Part shown: positions 1 through 7,962 of the stretch, piece after piece | How the letters are laid out: every line of letters begins with the position of its first letter | Position numbering within the stretch: the first letter of the stretch is position 1 | Origin: Desulfatitalea tepidiphila | GTDB taxonomy: Bacteria > Desulfobacterota > Desulfobacteria > Desulfobacterales > Desulfosarcinaceae | Reading direction: 5' to 3' | Length of the DNA: 64,000 nt | Assembly: GCF_001293685.1 (NCBI RefSeq) | Contig: NZ_BCAG01000001.1 | Location: forward strand, 620,001-684,000 | Notes under the pieces: generated by a model | What the model was told of the DNA's origin: nothing | The model's database searches: none | What the model saw: only the letters and a program-made list of their open reading frames with translations | Translations under genes and position numbers: made by a program

Positions 1-32
1 CGGTTTTTGACGGCGGCATCCGATACGATCAT
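1..32 (-). CDS. RND efflux permease, N-terminal fragment only
   Basis: Only the first ten codons are inside the window. Reading the minus strand from an ATG at 32 gives MIVSDAAVKN, which resembles the usual start of RND-family inner-membrane permeases. The ATG overlaps the stop of the upstream adaptor gene (ATGA overlap), which fits a translationally coupled adaptor-permease pair. The rest of the gene lies beyond the left edge, so its substrate cannot be judged. Confidence 0.6.
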   Translation of the reverse strand, partial: MIVSDAAVKN

Positions 33-1183
33 GGGATCAGCTCCTCCATGGCATGCACCGTGCGGGTGACCTGCAGCGGGTCGCCCTCCTCGATGCTGCG
101 CTGGCCGACTACCACCACCTGGTCGCCGGCGGCGATGCCGCTGGTGATCTGGACATGCCAACCATCCTGGATTCCCGTAGTGACCGGTTGCAGCCGGGCC
201 GCCCCGTCTTTGAACAGGAAGAGCGCGTCCGTTCCGTTGCGTTGGATCAGGGAGTAGAGCGGTACGGCCAGGCCATCGGGCACCTCGCGCTTGACGACCA
301 CCACCCGGGTGAACATGTCCGGCAGAATTTCGGCGTCCGGATTGGACACGGCGATCTCCAGATTGTAGAGGCGCGCGAAGTCGTCCGACGTCTTCTGCAG
401 GTAGTGGCGGGTGCCCTCGAATCGCTTACCCCCCAATGCCTCGACGATGACCGTAAAACGCTCCAGGCGGCGGACGGCATCCACATCCGACTCGGGGATG
501 CCCACCTCGACCTTGACCCGGTCGATGTCCAGGATCTGGGCCACCGGGTTGCCCACATCCATGAACTGACCGGATTCCACATGGACCCGGTCGACCACGC
601 CGTTCATGGGGGCACGGATGGTGCAGCGCTCCAATGCCAGTGCCGCATTGTCCATGGCGGCCTTGCTGGTACGGACGTTGGCCACGATGTCATCGAGCTG
701 AGCCTGGGTGGCCACCCGTTCGTTGAACAATCGCCGCAATCGGGTTTCGGTGACCACGGCCAACTCGTGGGCCGCCTTGGCGGATTCATACGCGTTGACG
801 TAATCGCGCCTATCGATGACGGCCAGGAGATCCCCCTTTTTCACCCGGTCGCCTTCCGCGATCGCCTTGTCGACGATTTTGCCTTTCACCTCGGCCACGA
901 CGGTCAAAGAGATCCAGGGGTTGACGTGACCGGGCAAGGTCAGCTTCTCCTGAAGCAGACGGGGCAGCACTTCCAAGGTTACGACATTGGTGATTGCACG
1001 CTCCTGGTGCAGCTCCGAACGCTTTTTCTCGTCAATGATCTCGCCTTCAGAGCGGATCTTGCCGCCGAGCATGGCGATGATGCCGACCAGAAGCGCCACC
1101 ACCAGGGTCGGGAGTGCTTTGATGAGACGATGCCGCCAGGTCGGCCGGGGAGGTCCGGGCGGGTGGTTATCGATGGAATCCAT
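29..1183 (-). CDS. RND efflux membrane fusion protein (periplasmic adaptor)
   Basis: A 384-residue adaptor of the HlyD/AcrA type, linking an inner-membrane RND pump to the outer membrane. Residues about 22-42 form one hydrophobic segment that anchors the protein. A lipoyl-like half-motif (AEVKGKIVDKAIAEGDRVKKG, residues about 97-117) is followed by a helical hairpin and the second half-motif (IRAPMNGVVDRVHVESGQF). Beta-barrel and membrane-proximal domains follow. The gene lies 54 bp downstream of a tetR gene and overlaps the permease start by 4 bp, so the three are probably one operon. Substrate specificity is unknown. Confidence 0.85.
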   Translation of the reverse strand: MDSIDNHPPGPPRPTWRHRLIKALPTLVVALLVGIIAMLGGKIRSEGEIIDEKKRSELHQERAITNVVTLEVLPRLLQEKLTLPGHVNPWISLTVVAEVKGKIVDKAIAEGDRVKKGDLLAVIDRRDYVNAYESAKAAHELAVVTETRLRRLFNERVATQAQLDDIVANVRTSKAAMDNAALALERCTIRAPMNGVVDRVHVESGQFMDVGNPVAQILDIDRVKVEVGIPESDVDAVRRLERFTVIVEALGGKRFEGTRHYLQKTSDDFARLYNLEIAVSNPDAEILPDMFTRVVVVKREVPDGLAVPLYSLIQRNGTDALFLFKDGAARLQPVTTGIQDGWHVQITSGIAAGDQVVVVGQRSIEEGDPLQVTRTVHAMEELIP

Positions 1184-1237
1184 GATCGGTGTTAAGGCTC
1201 CGTGGCCCCGCCGAGCGGGGAAAATTGTTGGATTGAG

Positions 1238-1864
1238 TCAATTTTTGCCCATCAATGGAGCGGCCTGTGTCAATACGAGGTCTATTTGGGCGCGCAGATC
1301 GATCTGGTCGCCTGCCACCCTGTTGTGGATGACCAGTCCATCCAGCCAGGCCATGAAATTGATGGCGATTCTTTCGGAATAAGAGGCGATTTCAGGCCGC
1401 AGCCGGCCGCTGGAGACGCCTTCGAGCAGGACGTTGACGATGGTTCGGATCTGGCGCTGGTATAAACTCAGAATCAGATGGGGTCGATCGAAAAAAGCGC
1501 CGTTTTCCAGCAAAGCTTGGGAAACCACTTCATAAAACAGTTTGGACTTCAGGTCGGTTTGCTCCGGCCCGTGACCCTGTATGTACAATGCCGCGATGCG
1601 TTGTAACCGTTCGATCGGGTCGTCGGTTTCCCGGCCGATGGCGTCTAGATCCGAAAACCATTGCTCCGCCCCTTCCGTGACGGCTGCCAGGAAGAGTTCC
1701 TTTTTGTTCCGATAGTATTCGTAAACGGTGCTCTTGCCGATGCCGGCTTCGGTGGAGATCTCCTCGATGCTGGCGGCGGCATAGCCTTTTCTGGCAAACA
1801 GCTGCAGGGCGGCCAGGGCGATCTCCCTGGCGCGGGTGCTTCTTCGGATGGTGGTGACATCCAT
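1238..1864 (-). CDS. TetR/AcrR-family transcriptional regulator of the efflux operon
   Basis: A 208-residue one-domain repressor with a typical N-terminal TetR helix-turn-helix (about residues 12-58, including IEEISTEAGIGKSTVYEYY) and a helical C-terminal ligand-binding domain. It is the first gene of a minus-strand operon with the RND adaptor and permease, so it probably represses its own operon until an effector binds. A purine-rich site (GGAGAG) precedes the ATG. An inverted repeat sits inside the predicted promoter upstream and is a good operator candidate. The effector cannot be inferred. Confidence 0.85.
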   Translation of the reverse strand: MDVTTIRRSTRAREIALAALQLFARKGYAAASIEEISTEAGIGKSTVYEYYRNKKELFLAAVTEGAEQWFSDLDAIGRETDDPIERLQRIAALYIQGHGPEQTDLKSKLFYEVVSQALLENGAFFDRPHLILSLYQRQIRTIVNVLLEGVSSGRLRPEIASYSERIAINFMAWLDGLVIHNRVAGDQIDLRAQIDLVLTQAAPLMGKN

Positions 1865-1909
1865 CGGTTTTTTTCTCTCCTTTGGTCTTCTCCGAATCCA
1901 GAGTCGGGA

Positions 1910-1938
1910 AAACTAACCCGATTCAAAAGGGTTGTCAA
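1910..1938 (-). promoter_or_regulatory. Promoter of the tetR-RND operon
   Basis: On the minus strand TTGACA (1938-1933) and TAGTTT (1915-1910) are separated by 17 bp. The -35 matches the sigma-70 consensus exactly and the -10 is fair. It lies about 45 bp upstream of the tetR start codon at 1864. Confidence 0.6.
1915..1933. promoter_or_regulatory. Candidate TetR operator (inverted repeat AACCC-N9-GGGTT)
   Basis: Perfect 5-bp half-sites AACCC and GGGTT, nine bases apart, fill the spacer between the predicted -35 and -10 of the tetR operon. A repressor bound here would block RNA polymerase. Assignment to this TetR protein is inferred from position. Confidence 0.45.
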
Positions 1939-2003
1939 TATTTAAATTGGACTAAAAAACAAATAGATGCGGTATTTATGGGATGCAGTCAATTCATTAT
2001 CCG

Positions 2004-2280
2004 ACTGATGGGTCGGATATTTAGAAGGTGTTTGATAAAAATTTCCTTGATAACGGAGATGGCAGGCGTGTGTGGGGCAGGTGGCCAGGGCCACGTGAGC
2101 CTGCGGTCTCAGAGCCAGTTGAATGCGAACGGCGGACAAGCGGCCCAGACTGTTTGAGCGCAGCGAGTTTCTGGGCCGGCCGCCGTGCATTTTACTGGCT
2201 CTTAACCGCTTGGCGTGTGGCATCGGCCACCTGTTCCACACACGCCGGGTTTAATGAATAGTGTTCGGATAGAATCGCTG
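2004..2280 (+). repeat. Dispersed structured repeat R1, copy 1
   Basis: First of three copies of a roughly 280-300 bp element; the others are at 17184-17475 and 43875-44171. The core is a long irregular palindrome. Outer arms 2065-2086 and 2225-2246 pair over 22 positions, counting two G-U pairs. Inner arms include AGCCAGT (2113-2119) with ACTGGCT (2194-2200). The apical part (about 2138-2178) is almost identical in all copies. The left end is more divergent than in copies 2 and 3, so its boundary is approximate. No protein is encoded. Confidence 0.85.
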
Positions 2281-2296
2281 CCCTGCTAAAAAACGC

Positions 2297-2326
2297 TTGA
2301 CACCCTGGCGGTTTCCTCTCTATTTA
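2297..2326 (+). promoter_or_regulatory. trp operon promoter
   Basis: TTGACA (2297-2302) and TATTTA (2321-2326), 18 bp apart, precede the trp leader. Transcription would start near 2333, leaving room for the leader peptide and attenuator before trpE. Confidence 0.65.
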
Positions 2327-2377
2327 GCCGACATGAATCCACAGATGATTTCCATACCATCGAGACAACAAGAAGCA

Positions 2378-2443
2378 GTGAACATCAGAGGATGGTGGTG
2401 GCGCTGGTGCCTGTGTGCCTGCGGTGCCCTGCCGACCGACTGA
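2378..2443 (+). CDS. trpL: trp leader peptide
   Basis: A short reading frame ending at TGA 2441-2443 contains four Trp codons in five positions (WWWRW, codons at 2393-2407). It lies between the trp promoter and an intrinsic terminator upstream of trpE, which is the classical layout of ribosome-mediated transcription attenuation. The start is uncertain. GTG 2378 gives 21 residues and sits behind a weak purine-rich site (AAGAAG). In-frame ATGs at 2333 and 2345 would give 36 and 32 residues. When charged tRNA-Trp is scarce the ribosome would stall on the Trp run and favour readthrough into trpE. Confidence 0.75.
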   Translation: MNIRGWWWRWCLCACGALPTD

Positions 2444-2463
2444 AACCATATACCGGCAGTTAC

Positions 2464-2502
2464 AAGGACCGTGGGCCGACTCGAGCTCACGGTCCTTTTT
2501 TT
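2464..2502 (+). terminator. trp attenuator (intrinsic terminator)
   Basis: AAGGACCGTG (2464-2473) pairs with CACGGTCCTT (2488-2497), and the helix can extend inward by GGC/GCT-type pairs. It is followed by an unbroken run of T through 2502. It lies 20 bp after the trpL stop codon, as expected of an attenuator. Confidence 0.8.
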
Positions 2503-2512
2503 GTACTGAAAA

Positions 2513-2549
2513 GGGTCGCGGGCCGAAGAGGTCACAGCGACCTTTTTTT
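2513..2549 (+). terminator. Second terminator-like hairpin in the trp leader
   Basis: GGTCGC (2514-2519) pairs with GCGACC (2537-2542), followed by seven T (2543-2549). It sits immediately downstream of the first attenuator and just before the trpE ribosome-binding site. It could be a tandem terminator or part of an alternative fold. The loop is long, so this is less certain than the first hairpin. Confidence 0.45.
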
Positions 2550-2570
2550 ATGAAACATGAAGGAGGCGCC

Positions 2571-4073
2571 ATGCTGCTACGCAAATTTCCGGACCAGAAA
2601 CAGTTCCAGGAACTGGCTCAAAGGCACAACGTGATCCCCGTGGGCGTGGAGATCCTGGCCGACATGGAGACACCGGTATCGCTGTTGGCCAAGCTCTACC
2701 GCAAGCAGGGGGCGATTTTTTTGTTCGAGAGCGTGGAGGGCGGTGAAAAATGGGGGCGTTACAGCTTCATCGGCACGTCGGCCCATGCCGATGTGCGCGT
2801 CTACCGAGACCGCGTCGAAGTCGGCACCCGCGGCGGCACCGAGCGTATCGCCCATCATGGTGATCCGTTGGCCGTGCTCAAGACCTTGATGGCCCGCTAT
2901 CATCCGGCCGAAATGACCGGGCTGCCCCGTTTCTGGGGCGGGCTGGTCGGCTATTTGAGCTATGAAATGGTTTCGTTTTTCGAGACGCGGGTGCCCAATC
3001 TGCTGGCCGAGGACCAGGCCATGGCCCATTTCATGATACCCGAAGAACTGCTGGTGTTTGATAACATCCGCAACACCTTGTTGTGTTTATCGATCTGTTT
3101 TATCGACAGGCCCGAGGCGGCCGGCCATGCCTATGCCGCGGCGGCCAATCGGCTCAACCAGCTGTTGCGCGCGATCAACATGCCGCTGACGGCTGAACCC
3201 ATGAATATGTCGCCGTTCGAGCTCCGGTTGCAGCCGGTCCTGGCGGAAGCGGTTTTTCGGGAGCAGGTCGAGCGCGTAAAGGCCTACATCCGGCAGGGTG
3301 AAATTATCCAGGCGGTCCTTTCCCAGCCGTTCACCTGCCCGGCGCCCCACGACATGCTGGCGCTCTACCGGGCCCAACGCTATATCAATCCTTCTCCCTA
3401 TCTCTTTTTCATGCACCTGGGGCAAACGGTGCTGGCCGGTTCGTCTCCCGAAACCATGGTGCGCCTGGAGAACCGCGTGGCCACCCTGCGGCCCATTGCC
3501 GGCACCCGCCCGCGCGGGGCCACGGAGCAGGAGGACCGCGCCCTGGCCGACGAACTGCTCCAGGACGAAAAGGAGCGCGCCGAGCATCTGATGCTGGTGG
3601 ATCTGGGCCGCAACGACCTGGGACGCGTGGCGCGCACCGGCACGGTGCAGGTCACCGACCTGATGGTCGTTGAGCGCTATTCGCACGTGATGCATCTGGT
3701 CTCCAACATCATCAGCGAGCTGAAGCCGGATTGCGACGTGTGGGACCTGCTGCGCGCCTCGTTTCCGGCCGGCACCCTGAGCGGCGCCCCCAAGGTGCGG
3801 GCCATGCAGATCATCGCCGAGATGGAGCAGGTGGCGCGCGGGACCTATGGCGGTGCCGTGGGATACATCTCGTTCAGCGGGAACATGGACATGGCCATCA
3901 CCATCCGCACGGCCTGCGTGCAGGACGATCAGATGACCGTTCGGGCCGGGGCCGGCATCGTGGCCGACTCGGATCCCGAACGTGAGCGTCAGGAGACGGT
4001 CAACAAGGCCATGGCCGTGCAGAAGGCGCTGGCCATGGCCCAAATCGCCCTTGACAAGGAGATTCGACAATGA
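2571..4073 (+). CDS. trpE: Anthranilate synthase component I
   Basis: Converts chorismate to anthranilate with ammonia supplied by TrpG, the first step of tryptophan synthesis. It has 500 residues, a normal length. The N-terminal domain carries the region that normally binds feedback tryptophan (LFESVEGGEKWGRYSFIG). The C-terminal chorismate-binding domain has GRNDLGRV, TLSGAPKVRAMQII, GGAVGYISFSGNMDMAIT and AGAGIVADSDPERE. ATG 2571 was chosen because AGGAGG lies 4 bp upstream; ATG 2550 is in frame but has no such site. Expression is probably set by the upstream attenuator. The stop overlaps the trpG start by 4 bp, consistent with coupled synthesis of the two subunits. Confidence 0.96.
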   Translation: MLLRKFPDQKQFQELAQRHNVIPVGVEILADMETPVSLLAKLYRKQGAIFLFESVEGGEKWGRYSFIGTSAHADVRVYRDRVEVGTRGGTERIAHHGDPLAVLKTLMARYHPAEMTGLPRFWGGLVGYLSYEMVSFFETRVPNLLAEDQAMAHFMIPEELLVFDNIRNTLLCLSICFIDRPEAAGHAYAAAANRLNQLLRAINMPLTAEPMNMSPFELRLQPVLAEAVFREQVERVKAYIRQGEIIQAVLSQPFTCPAPHDMLALYRAQRYINPSPYLFFMHLGQTVLAGSSPETMVRLENRVATLRPIAGTRPRGATEQEDRALADELLQDEKERAEHLMLVDLGRNDLGRVARTGTVQVTDLMVVERYSHVMHLVSNIISELKPDCDVWDLLRASFPAGTLSGAPKVRAMQIIAEMEQVARGTYGGAVGYISFSGNMDMAITIRTACVQDDQMTVRAGAGIVADSDPERERQETVNKAMAVQKALAMAQIALDKEIRQ

Positions 4074-4639
4074 TCCTCATGATCGATAATTACGATTCCT
4101 TTACCTATAATCTGGTGCAGTACCTGGAAGAGATCGGCACACCGGTGCAGGTGATCCGCAACGATGCCATGGGGGTCACCGATATCGAGGCGCTGGCACC
4201 GGCGGCCCTCGTCATCTCCCCCGGCCCGGGCGGCCCGGCCGATGCGGGCGTGTCCCTGGATGCCATCCAACACTTTTCTGGCCGCATCCCGGTGCTGGGG
4301 GTCTGCCTGGGGCACCAGTCCATCGCCGCCGCTTTCGGCGGCACCATCATCGGCGCCCGGAGACTGATGCACGGCAAGACATCCACCGTGACCTGCGACG
4401 GGGAGGGGATTTTCAAGGGGGTGGCCAAGCCGTTCCAGGCCATGCGTTACCACTCCCTGGCCGTGGAACGGGAAAGTCTGCCGGCCTGCCTGAAGATCAC
4501 CGCCGAGTCCGAAGACGGCGAAATCATGGGACTGCGGCACACGGATCACACCACCGAGGGGATCCAGTTCCATCCCGAGTCGATCATGACCACCATCGGG
4601 AAGCGGCTGTTACGGAATTTTGTGAAAATGATCGGATAG
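4070..4639 (+). CDS. trpG: Anthranilate synthase component II (glutamine amidotransferase)
   Basis: A 189-residue class I glutamine amidotransferase that releases ammonia from glutamine and passes it to TrpE. The nucleophile elbow GVCLGHQSIA contains the catalytic Cys, and HPESI carries the His and Glu of the triad. The start IDNYDSFTYNLVQYL is typical. It overlaps trpE by 4 bp and is 13 bp from trpD. It is a stand-alone subunit, not fused to TrpD or TrpC. A role shared with para-aminobenzoate synthesis is possible in principle but nothing here points to it. Confidence 0.96.
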   Translation: MILMIDNYDSFTYNLVQYLEEIGTPVQVIRNDAMGVTDIEALAPAALVISPGPGGPADAGVSLDAIQHFSGRIPVLGVCLGHQSIAAAFGGTIIGARRLMHGKTSTVTCDGEGIFKGVAKPFQAMRYHSLAVERESLPACLKITAESEDGEIMGLRHTDHTTEGIQFHPESIMTTIGKRLLRNFVKMIG

Positions 4640-4652
4640 AGAGGAGACCAGA

Positions 4653-5672
4653 ATGTTCAAAGACTATCTAAGCCAGATCATCCGGCGCCAGAACCTGACC
4701 GAAACCCAGATGGCCGACATGATGAACACCGTGCTCACCGGCCAGGCCACCGAGGCCCAGATCGGGGCCATGATGGCGGCCCTGGCCACCAAGGGCGAAA
4801 CCTTCGAGGAGCTGGCCGGCGCGGCCCGGGCCATGCGCCAGAACGCCCGCCGCATCCATGTGGTCGGGTCCAGGGTGGTGGATCCCGTCGGCACCGGCGG
4901 CGACGGTGCCCAAAGTTTCAACATCTCCACCACCACGGCATTTGTGGTGGCCGGCTGCGGGGTGACGGTGGCCAAACACGGCAACCGCGCGGTTTCCAGC
5001 AAGTGCGGCAGCGCCGATGTACTGGAAGAACTGGGCGTCAAACTCGACACGCCGCCCGAGATCGTGGAGGAGGCGATCGCCGGTGTGGGCATCGGCTTTT
5101 TGTTCGCGCCCCTGTACCACAGCGCCATGAAATACGCGGCCAAGCCGCGCAAGGAGCTCGGCGTGCGCTCCATCTTCAACATGCTCGGTCCGTTGACCAA
5201 CCCGGCATCGGCCAACTGTCAGCTGCTGGGCGTGTATGCGCCCCAACTGACAGAAATGTTCGCCCAGGCCCTCAAGCTGCTGGGGGCCCACTGCGCCATG
5301 GTGGTGCACGGGCACGACGGCCTCGACGAGATCAGCGTCTGCGCGCCCACGCGCGTCAGCGAACTGCGCGACGGCATGATCCGAACCTATGACATCCAGC
5401 CTGAGCTGTACTTCGGCCGCCTGGCCGCGAGCACGGACATGGTCGGCGGTGATCCTGAACACAACGCCCGAATCCTGAAGGACATTCTCTCCGGCAAAGA
5501 GCGGGGTGCCAAACGCGACGTGGTGCTGGTCAACAGCGCGGCGGCCCTGATGGTGGTGGACAAGGCGGCCGACTTCAAAAGCGGCATCCAGATGGCGGCC
5601 GAATCCATCGATTCGGGCAAGGCCCTCGACAAGCTGCAGGGCCTGGTCGACTATACGCAAACCAATGGATGA
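4653..5672 (+). CDS. trpD: Anthranilate phosphoribosyltransferase
   Basis: Transfers phosphoribose from PRPP to anthranilate. The 339-residue protein has the normal PRPP and Mg motifs GTGGDGAQSFNISTTTAF and KHGNRAVSSKCGSADVLEEL. It retains the anthranilate-site Arg in RKELGVRSIFNMLGPLTNP. GAGGAG precedes the ATG at good spacing. This canonical copy contrasts with the divergent RAM-domain TrpD at 9226-10575, so it is the one expected to serve tryptophan synthesis. A 121-bp palindromic repeat separates it from trpC. Confidence 0.95.
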   Translation: MFKDYLSQIIRRQNLTETQMADMMNTVLTGQATEAQIGAMMAALATKGETFEELAGAARAMRQNARRIHVVGSRVVDPVGTGGDGAQSFNISTTTAFVVAGCGVTVAKHGNRAVSSKCGSADVLEELGVKLDTPPEIVEEAIAGVGIGFLFAPLYHSAMKYAAKPRKELGVRSIFNMLGPLTNPASANCQLLGVYAPQLTEMFAQALKLLGAHCAMVVHGHDGLDEISVCAPTRVSELRDGMIRTYDIQPELYFGRLAASTDMVGGDPEHNARILKDILSGKERGAKRDVVLVNSAAALMVVDKAADFKSGIQMAAESIDSGKALDKLQGLVDYTQTNG

Positions 5673-5683
5673 TGAAATCCTCA

Positions 5684-5804
5684 AAAGTCCGGAATCAGGT
5701 TTTTCCGTCATCCGGGCGGAAGCCGGGATCCAGTATTTTCAATAGCTACTGGATGTCGGATCAACTCCGGCATGACGCTTTTGGGCCTTTTTGAGGCGCC
5801 GTCA
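5684..5804. repeat. Dispersed palindromic repeat R2, copy 1
   Basis: About 120 bp lying between trpD and trpC inside the trp operon; a second copy is at 57093-57212. Both begin AAAGTCCGGAATCAGG and contain CCGGGATCCAGT, then TTTTCAATAG, then CTGGATG and CCGGCATGACGC, so the centre is an inverted repeat around the CCAGT/ACTGG arms. The arms differ between copies but remain partly complementary. The right end (CTTTTTGAGGCGCCGTCA) resembles the ends of R3. Confidence 0.75.
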
Positions 5805-5849
5805 ATGGATGACGGCGTCGGAAGCCTTGGCGGCAAGGAGACAGGCAAG

Positions 5850-6647
5850 ATGACCCTACTGGATCGCATCGTGGCCGACAAAAAAGCGGAGGTGGCCGCC
5901 GCGGCGAACAACGTACCTGAACATGGGTTGCGGTCCATGATCGATGATCGACCCTGGCAATCGCGCGGGTTCGAACGGCGTCTTTGCGGCCCCGGACCGG
6001 GCGGCGTGAATATCATCGCCGAAGTGAAGCGCGCCTCGCCTTCCAAGGGCGATATCTGCGTGGATCTGGATGCGGTAGAATGTGCGCGGCAATATGAAAC
6101 CGGCGGTGCGGCGGCCGTTTCGGTACTGACCGATGCGCCCTATTTCAAAGGATGCCTGGAAGACCTTCGCCGGGTTAGGGAGGCCGTCGGATTGCCGGTC
6201 CTGCGCAAGGAGTTCATCATCGACCCTTACCAACTCTACGAATCACGGGCCGCCGGGGCCGATGCGGTGCTGCTCATCGCCCGCATCCTTTCTCCCGCCC
6301 AACTCAAAGAGTTACTGGCCCTGACGCACGAGCTGGGCATGGACGCCCTGGTGGAGATCCACAGCGCCGAAGACTACGCCGCAGCCCACGATGCCGGCAG
6401 TCGGCTGATCGGCATCAACAACCGCAACCTGGCCAATTTCGACACCGATCTGCGAACGGCCCTTGGCCTGAAAGCCCTGCTCCAGCCGAACGAGGTGCCC
6501 GTGGCGGCCAGCGGCATTCACGGCCGGGAGGATATCCTGCGCAATCTGGAAGGCGGCATCTTCAATTTCCTGATCGGTGAAAGCCTGGTACGGGCCAAGG
6601 ACCGGGTCGCGATGCTGCGTTCCCTTACCGGGAAAGTGAAGGATTGA
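5850..6647 (+). CDS. trpC: Indole-3-glycerol-phosphate synthase
   Basis: Ring-closing decarboxylase of tryptophan synthesis, 265 residues. It has the catalytic and phosphate-binding segment IIAEVKRASPSKGD, then LPVLRKEFI, LVEIH and GINNRNLANF. The strand that usually reads SESGI reads AASGI here, so the conserved Glu before Ser-Gly is Ala. I chose ATG 5850 because AAGGAG lies 9 bp upstream; a longer frame from 5772 would overlap repeat R2. It is followed by trpF with essentially no gap. Confidence 0.93.
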   Translation: MTLLDRIVADKKAEVAAAANNVPEHGLRSMIDDRPWQSRGFERRLCGPGPGGVNIIAEVKRASPSKGDICVDLDAVECARQYETGGAAAVSVLTDAPYFKGCLEDLRRVREAVGLPVLRKEFIIDPYQLYESRAAGADAVLLIARILSPAQLKELLALTHELGMDALVEIHSAEDYAAAHDAGSRLIGINNRNLANFDTDLRTALGLKALLQPNEVPVAASGIHGREDILRNLEGGIFNFLIGESLVRAKDRVAMLRSLTGKVKD

Positions 6648-6673
6648 GGCGTGGCAGCAGCAGTCAGGAGCGC

Positions 6674-7378
6674 ATGGTGAACACATCGGCAAATGCGAGC
6701 GGTAGAAGATTTCCCTACATCAAGATCTGCGGATTGACCGATCCCGATGAAGCGGCGGCGTGCGCCCGTTTGGGAGCCGACGCCGTCGGGCTGGTATTTT
6801 ACCCGCCCAGTCCCCGGAATCTGGAAATGGATCGTGCCGTGACGGTGGCCGCGGCCTTGCCGAAACGGGTCGTGGCCGCAGGGGTGTTTGTCGATCCGGA
6901 ATGGGATGTTCTGGCCGAGGCCGTGTCGCGTTGCCGGTTGGGGATCGTGCAGCTGCATGGCCGGGAATCCCCTGACCTGATCCAACGCGTTCGCACGCAA
7001 CTGCGGGTCGCGGTCTGGAAAGGGCTGTTTACCACTAAAGCCCCCTACATGAGCGAGGCGGATGCCTACGCGGCGGATGCCTATCTGGTCGAATGCGGCA
7101 AAGGCCCTTTGCCCGGCGGCAATGCCATGGTATGGGAGTGGGGTGCGGCCGCCAATTTCGTCCGTTCCCATCCCACCGTCCTGGCCGGCGGCCTGGATCC
7201 GGACAATGTCGGCCGCGCCATCCATGCGGCTTTGCCCGACGCGGTGGATGCCAGTTCGGGCCTGGAGGCGCGCCCCGGCCGTAAGGATTTAACAAAGGTG
7301 GCACGCTACATCGATGAAGTTAAACAGACGGCGGCCTTTTACAGGGAGAAAGGCATACGCCCCAAACAGGTTTTTTAA
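6674..7378 (+). CDS. trpF: Phosphoribosylanthranilate isomerase
   Basis: Amadori isomerase of tryptophan synthesis, 234 residues. The catalytic Cys is in YIKICGLTD, and VQLHGRES and LAGGLDPDNVGRAI are present. The usual Asp of the LLD strand is replaced by Glu (YLVECGKGPLPGGN), and the usual GGTG-F-W stretch becomes GPLPGGNAMVWEW. I chose ATG 6674, preceded by CAGGAG; a TTG at 6644 overlapping the trpC stop is an alternative. Neither trpB nor trpA follows, so tryptophan synthase must be encoded elsewhere. Confidence 0.88.
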   Translation: MVNTSANASGRRFPYIKICGLTDPDEAAACARLGADAVGLVFYPPSPRNLEMDRAVTVAAALPKRVVAAGVFVDPEWDVLAEAVSRCRLGIVQLHGRESPDLIQRVRTQLRVAVWKGLFTTKAPYMSEADAYAADAYLVECGKGPLPGGNAMVWEWGAAANFVRSHPTVLAGGLDPDNVGRAIHAALPDAVDASSGLEARPGRKDLTKVARYIDEVKQTAAFYREKGIRPKQVF

Positions 7379-7389
7379 AGGAGAGAGAG

Positions 7390-7893
7390 ATGCCCACGCA
7401 ACTTCCATTGGAGATCTTAAAAGAGGCCCTGCTGCTCGAGCGACGAGGGCACGCCTTTTACACCCAGGTGGCCGCACAGACCCGGAGCGAGGCGGTCCGG
7501 ACGTTTTTCAAGACCATGGCCGATGAAGAACTGGGTCACATGCGTATTCTGGAAGAACACTTCAAGTCATTCGCCGAGCGGCAGCAGTTCGCCGATGTCG
7601 ATGCCGGCGCGCTGGGTAAGACGGCCGTGGCCGATGAGGTGTTGAACGACACGCTGAAGTCCCAGATCGCCGCGGCCGGGTTCGAAGCCGCGGCCATTTC
7701 GGCCGCCATGCTCATGGAGGAGCAGGCGATTTCGCTATACGCCGACCGCGCGCGAAACGCATCGGATCCCAATGAGAAGGCGCTCTATCGCTGGTTGGCC
7801 GAATGGGAGCACGGCCACCTGAATTTCCTGGCCCGGATGGACCGCGAGATCAAGGCGGAGATCTGGGAAGACAATCGCTTCTGGCCCATGTGA
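7390..7893 (+). CDS. Rubrerythrin-like ferritin-superfamily diiron protein
   Basis: A 167-residue four-helix protein with the carboxylate/histidine pattern of a diiron site: LLLERRGHAFY, DEELGHMRIL, MEEQAISLY and EWEHGHLNFL. It lacks the C-terminal rubredoxin domain of classical rubrerythrin, so it belongs to the shorter erythrin/sulerythrin-type group. Proteins of this class commonly reduce peroxide in anaerobes. It starts 11 bp after trpF behind AAAGGAGAGAG and is probably co-transcribed with the trp operon. The link to tryptophan is not obvious. Confidence 0.8.
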   Translation: MPTQLPLEILKEALLLERRGHAFYTQVAAQTRSEAVRTFFKTMADEELGHMRILEEHFKSFAERQQFADVDAGALGKTAVADEVLNDTLKSQIAAAGFEAAAISAAMLMEEQAISLYADRARNASDPNEKALYRWLAEWEHGHLNFLARMDREIKAEIWEDNRFWPM

Positions 7894-7962
7894 TTGACGG
7901 CTTCGCCGTAAGTGAAAAGTTTAAAGTGTGAAGTTTGATGCCCATGTAAACAGTCGCTGTCG

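Noticed and set aside
53-1195. 380-codon open frame on the plus strand
   Set aside because: Opposite the RND adaptor gene; the sequence is low-complexity His/Asp/Gly-rich with no domain.
1942-2261. Short open frames on both strands within repeat R1 copy 1
   Set aside because: Similar frames recur in the other R1 copies, but the substitutions keep base pairing and not codons, so the element is structural.
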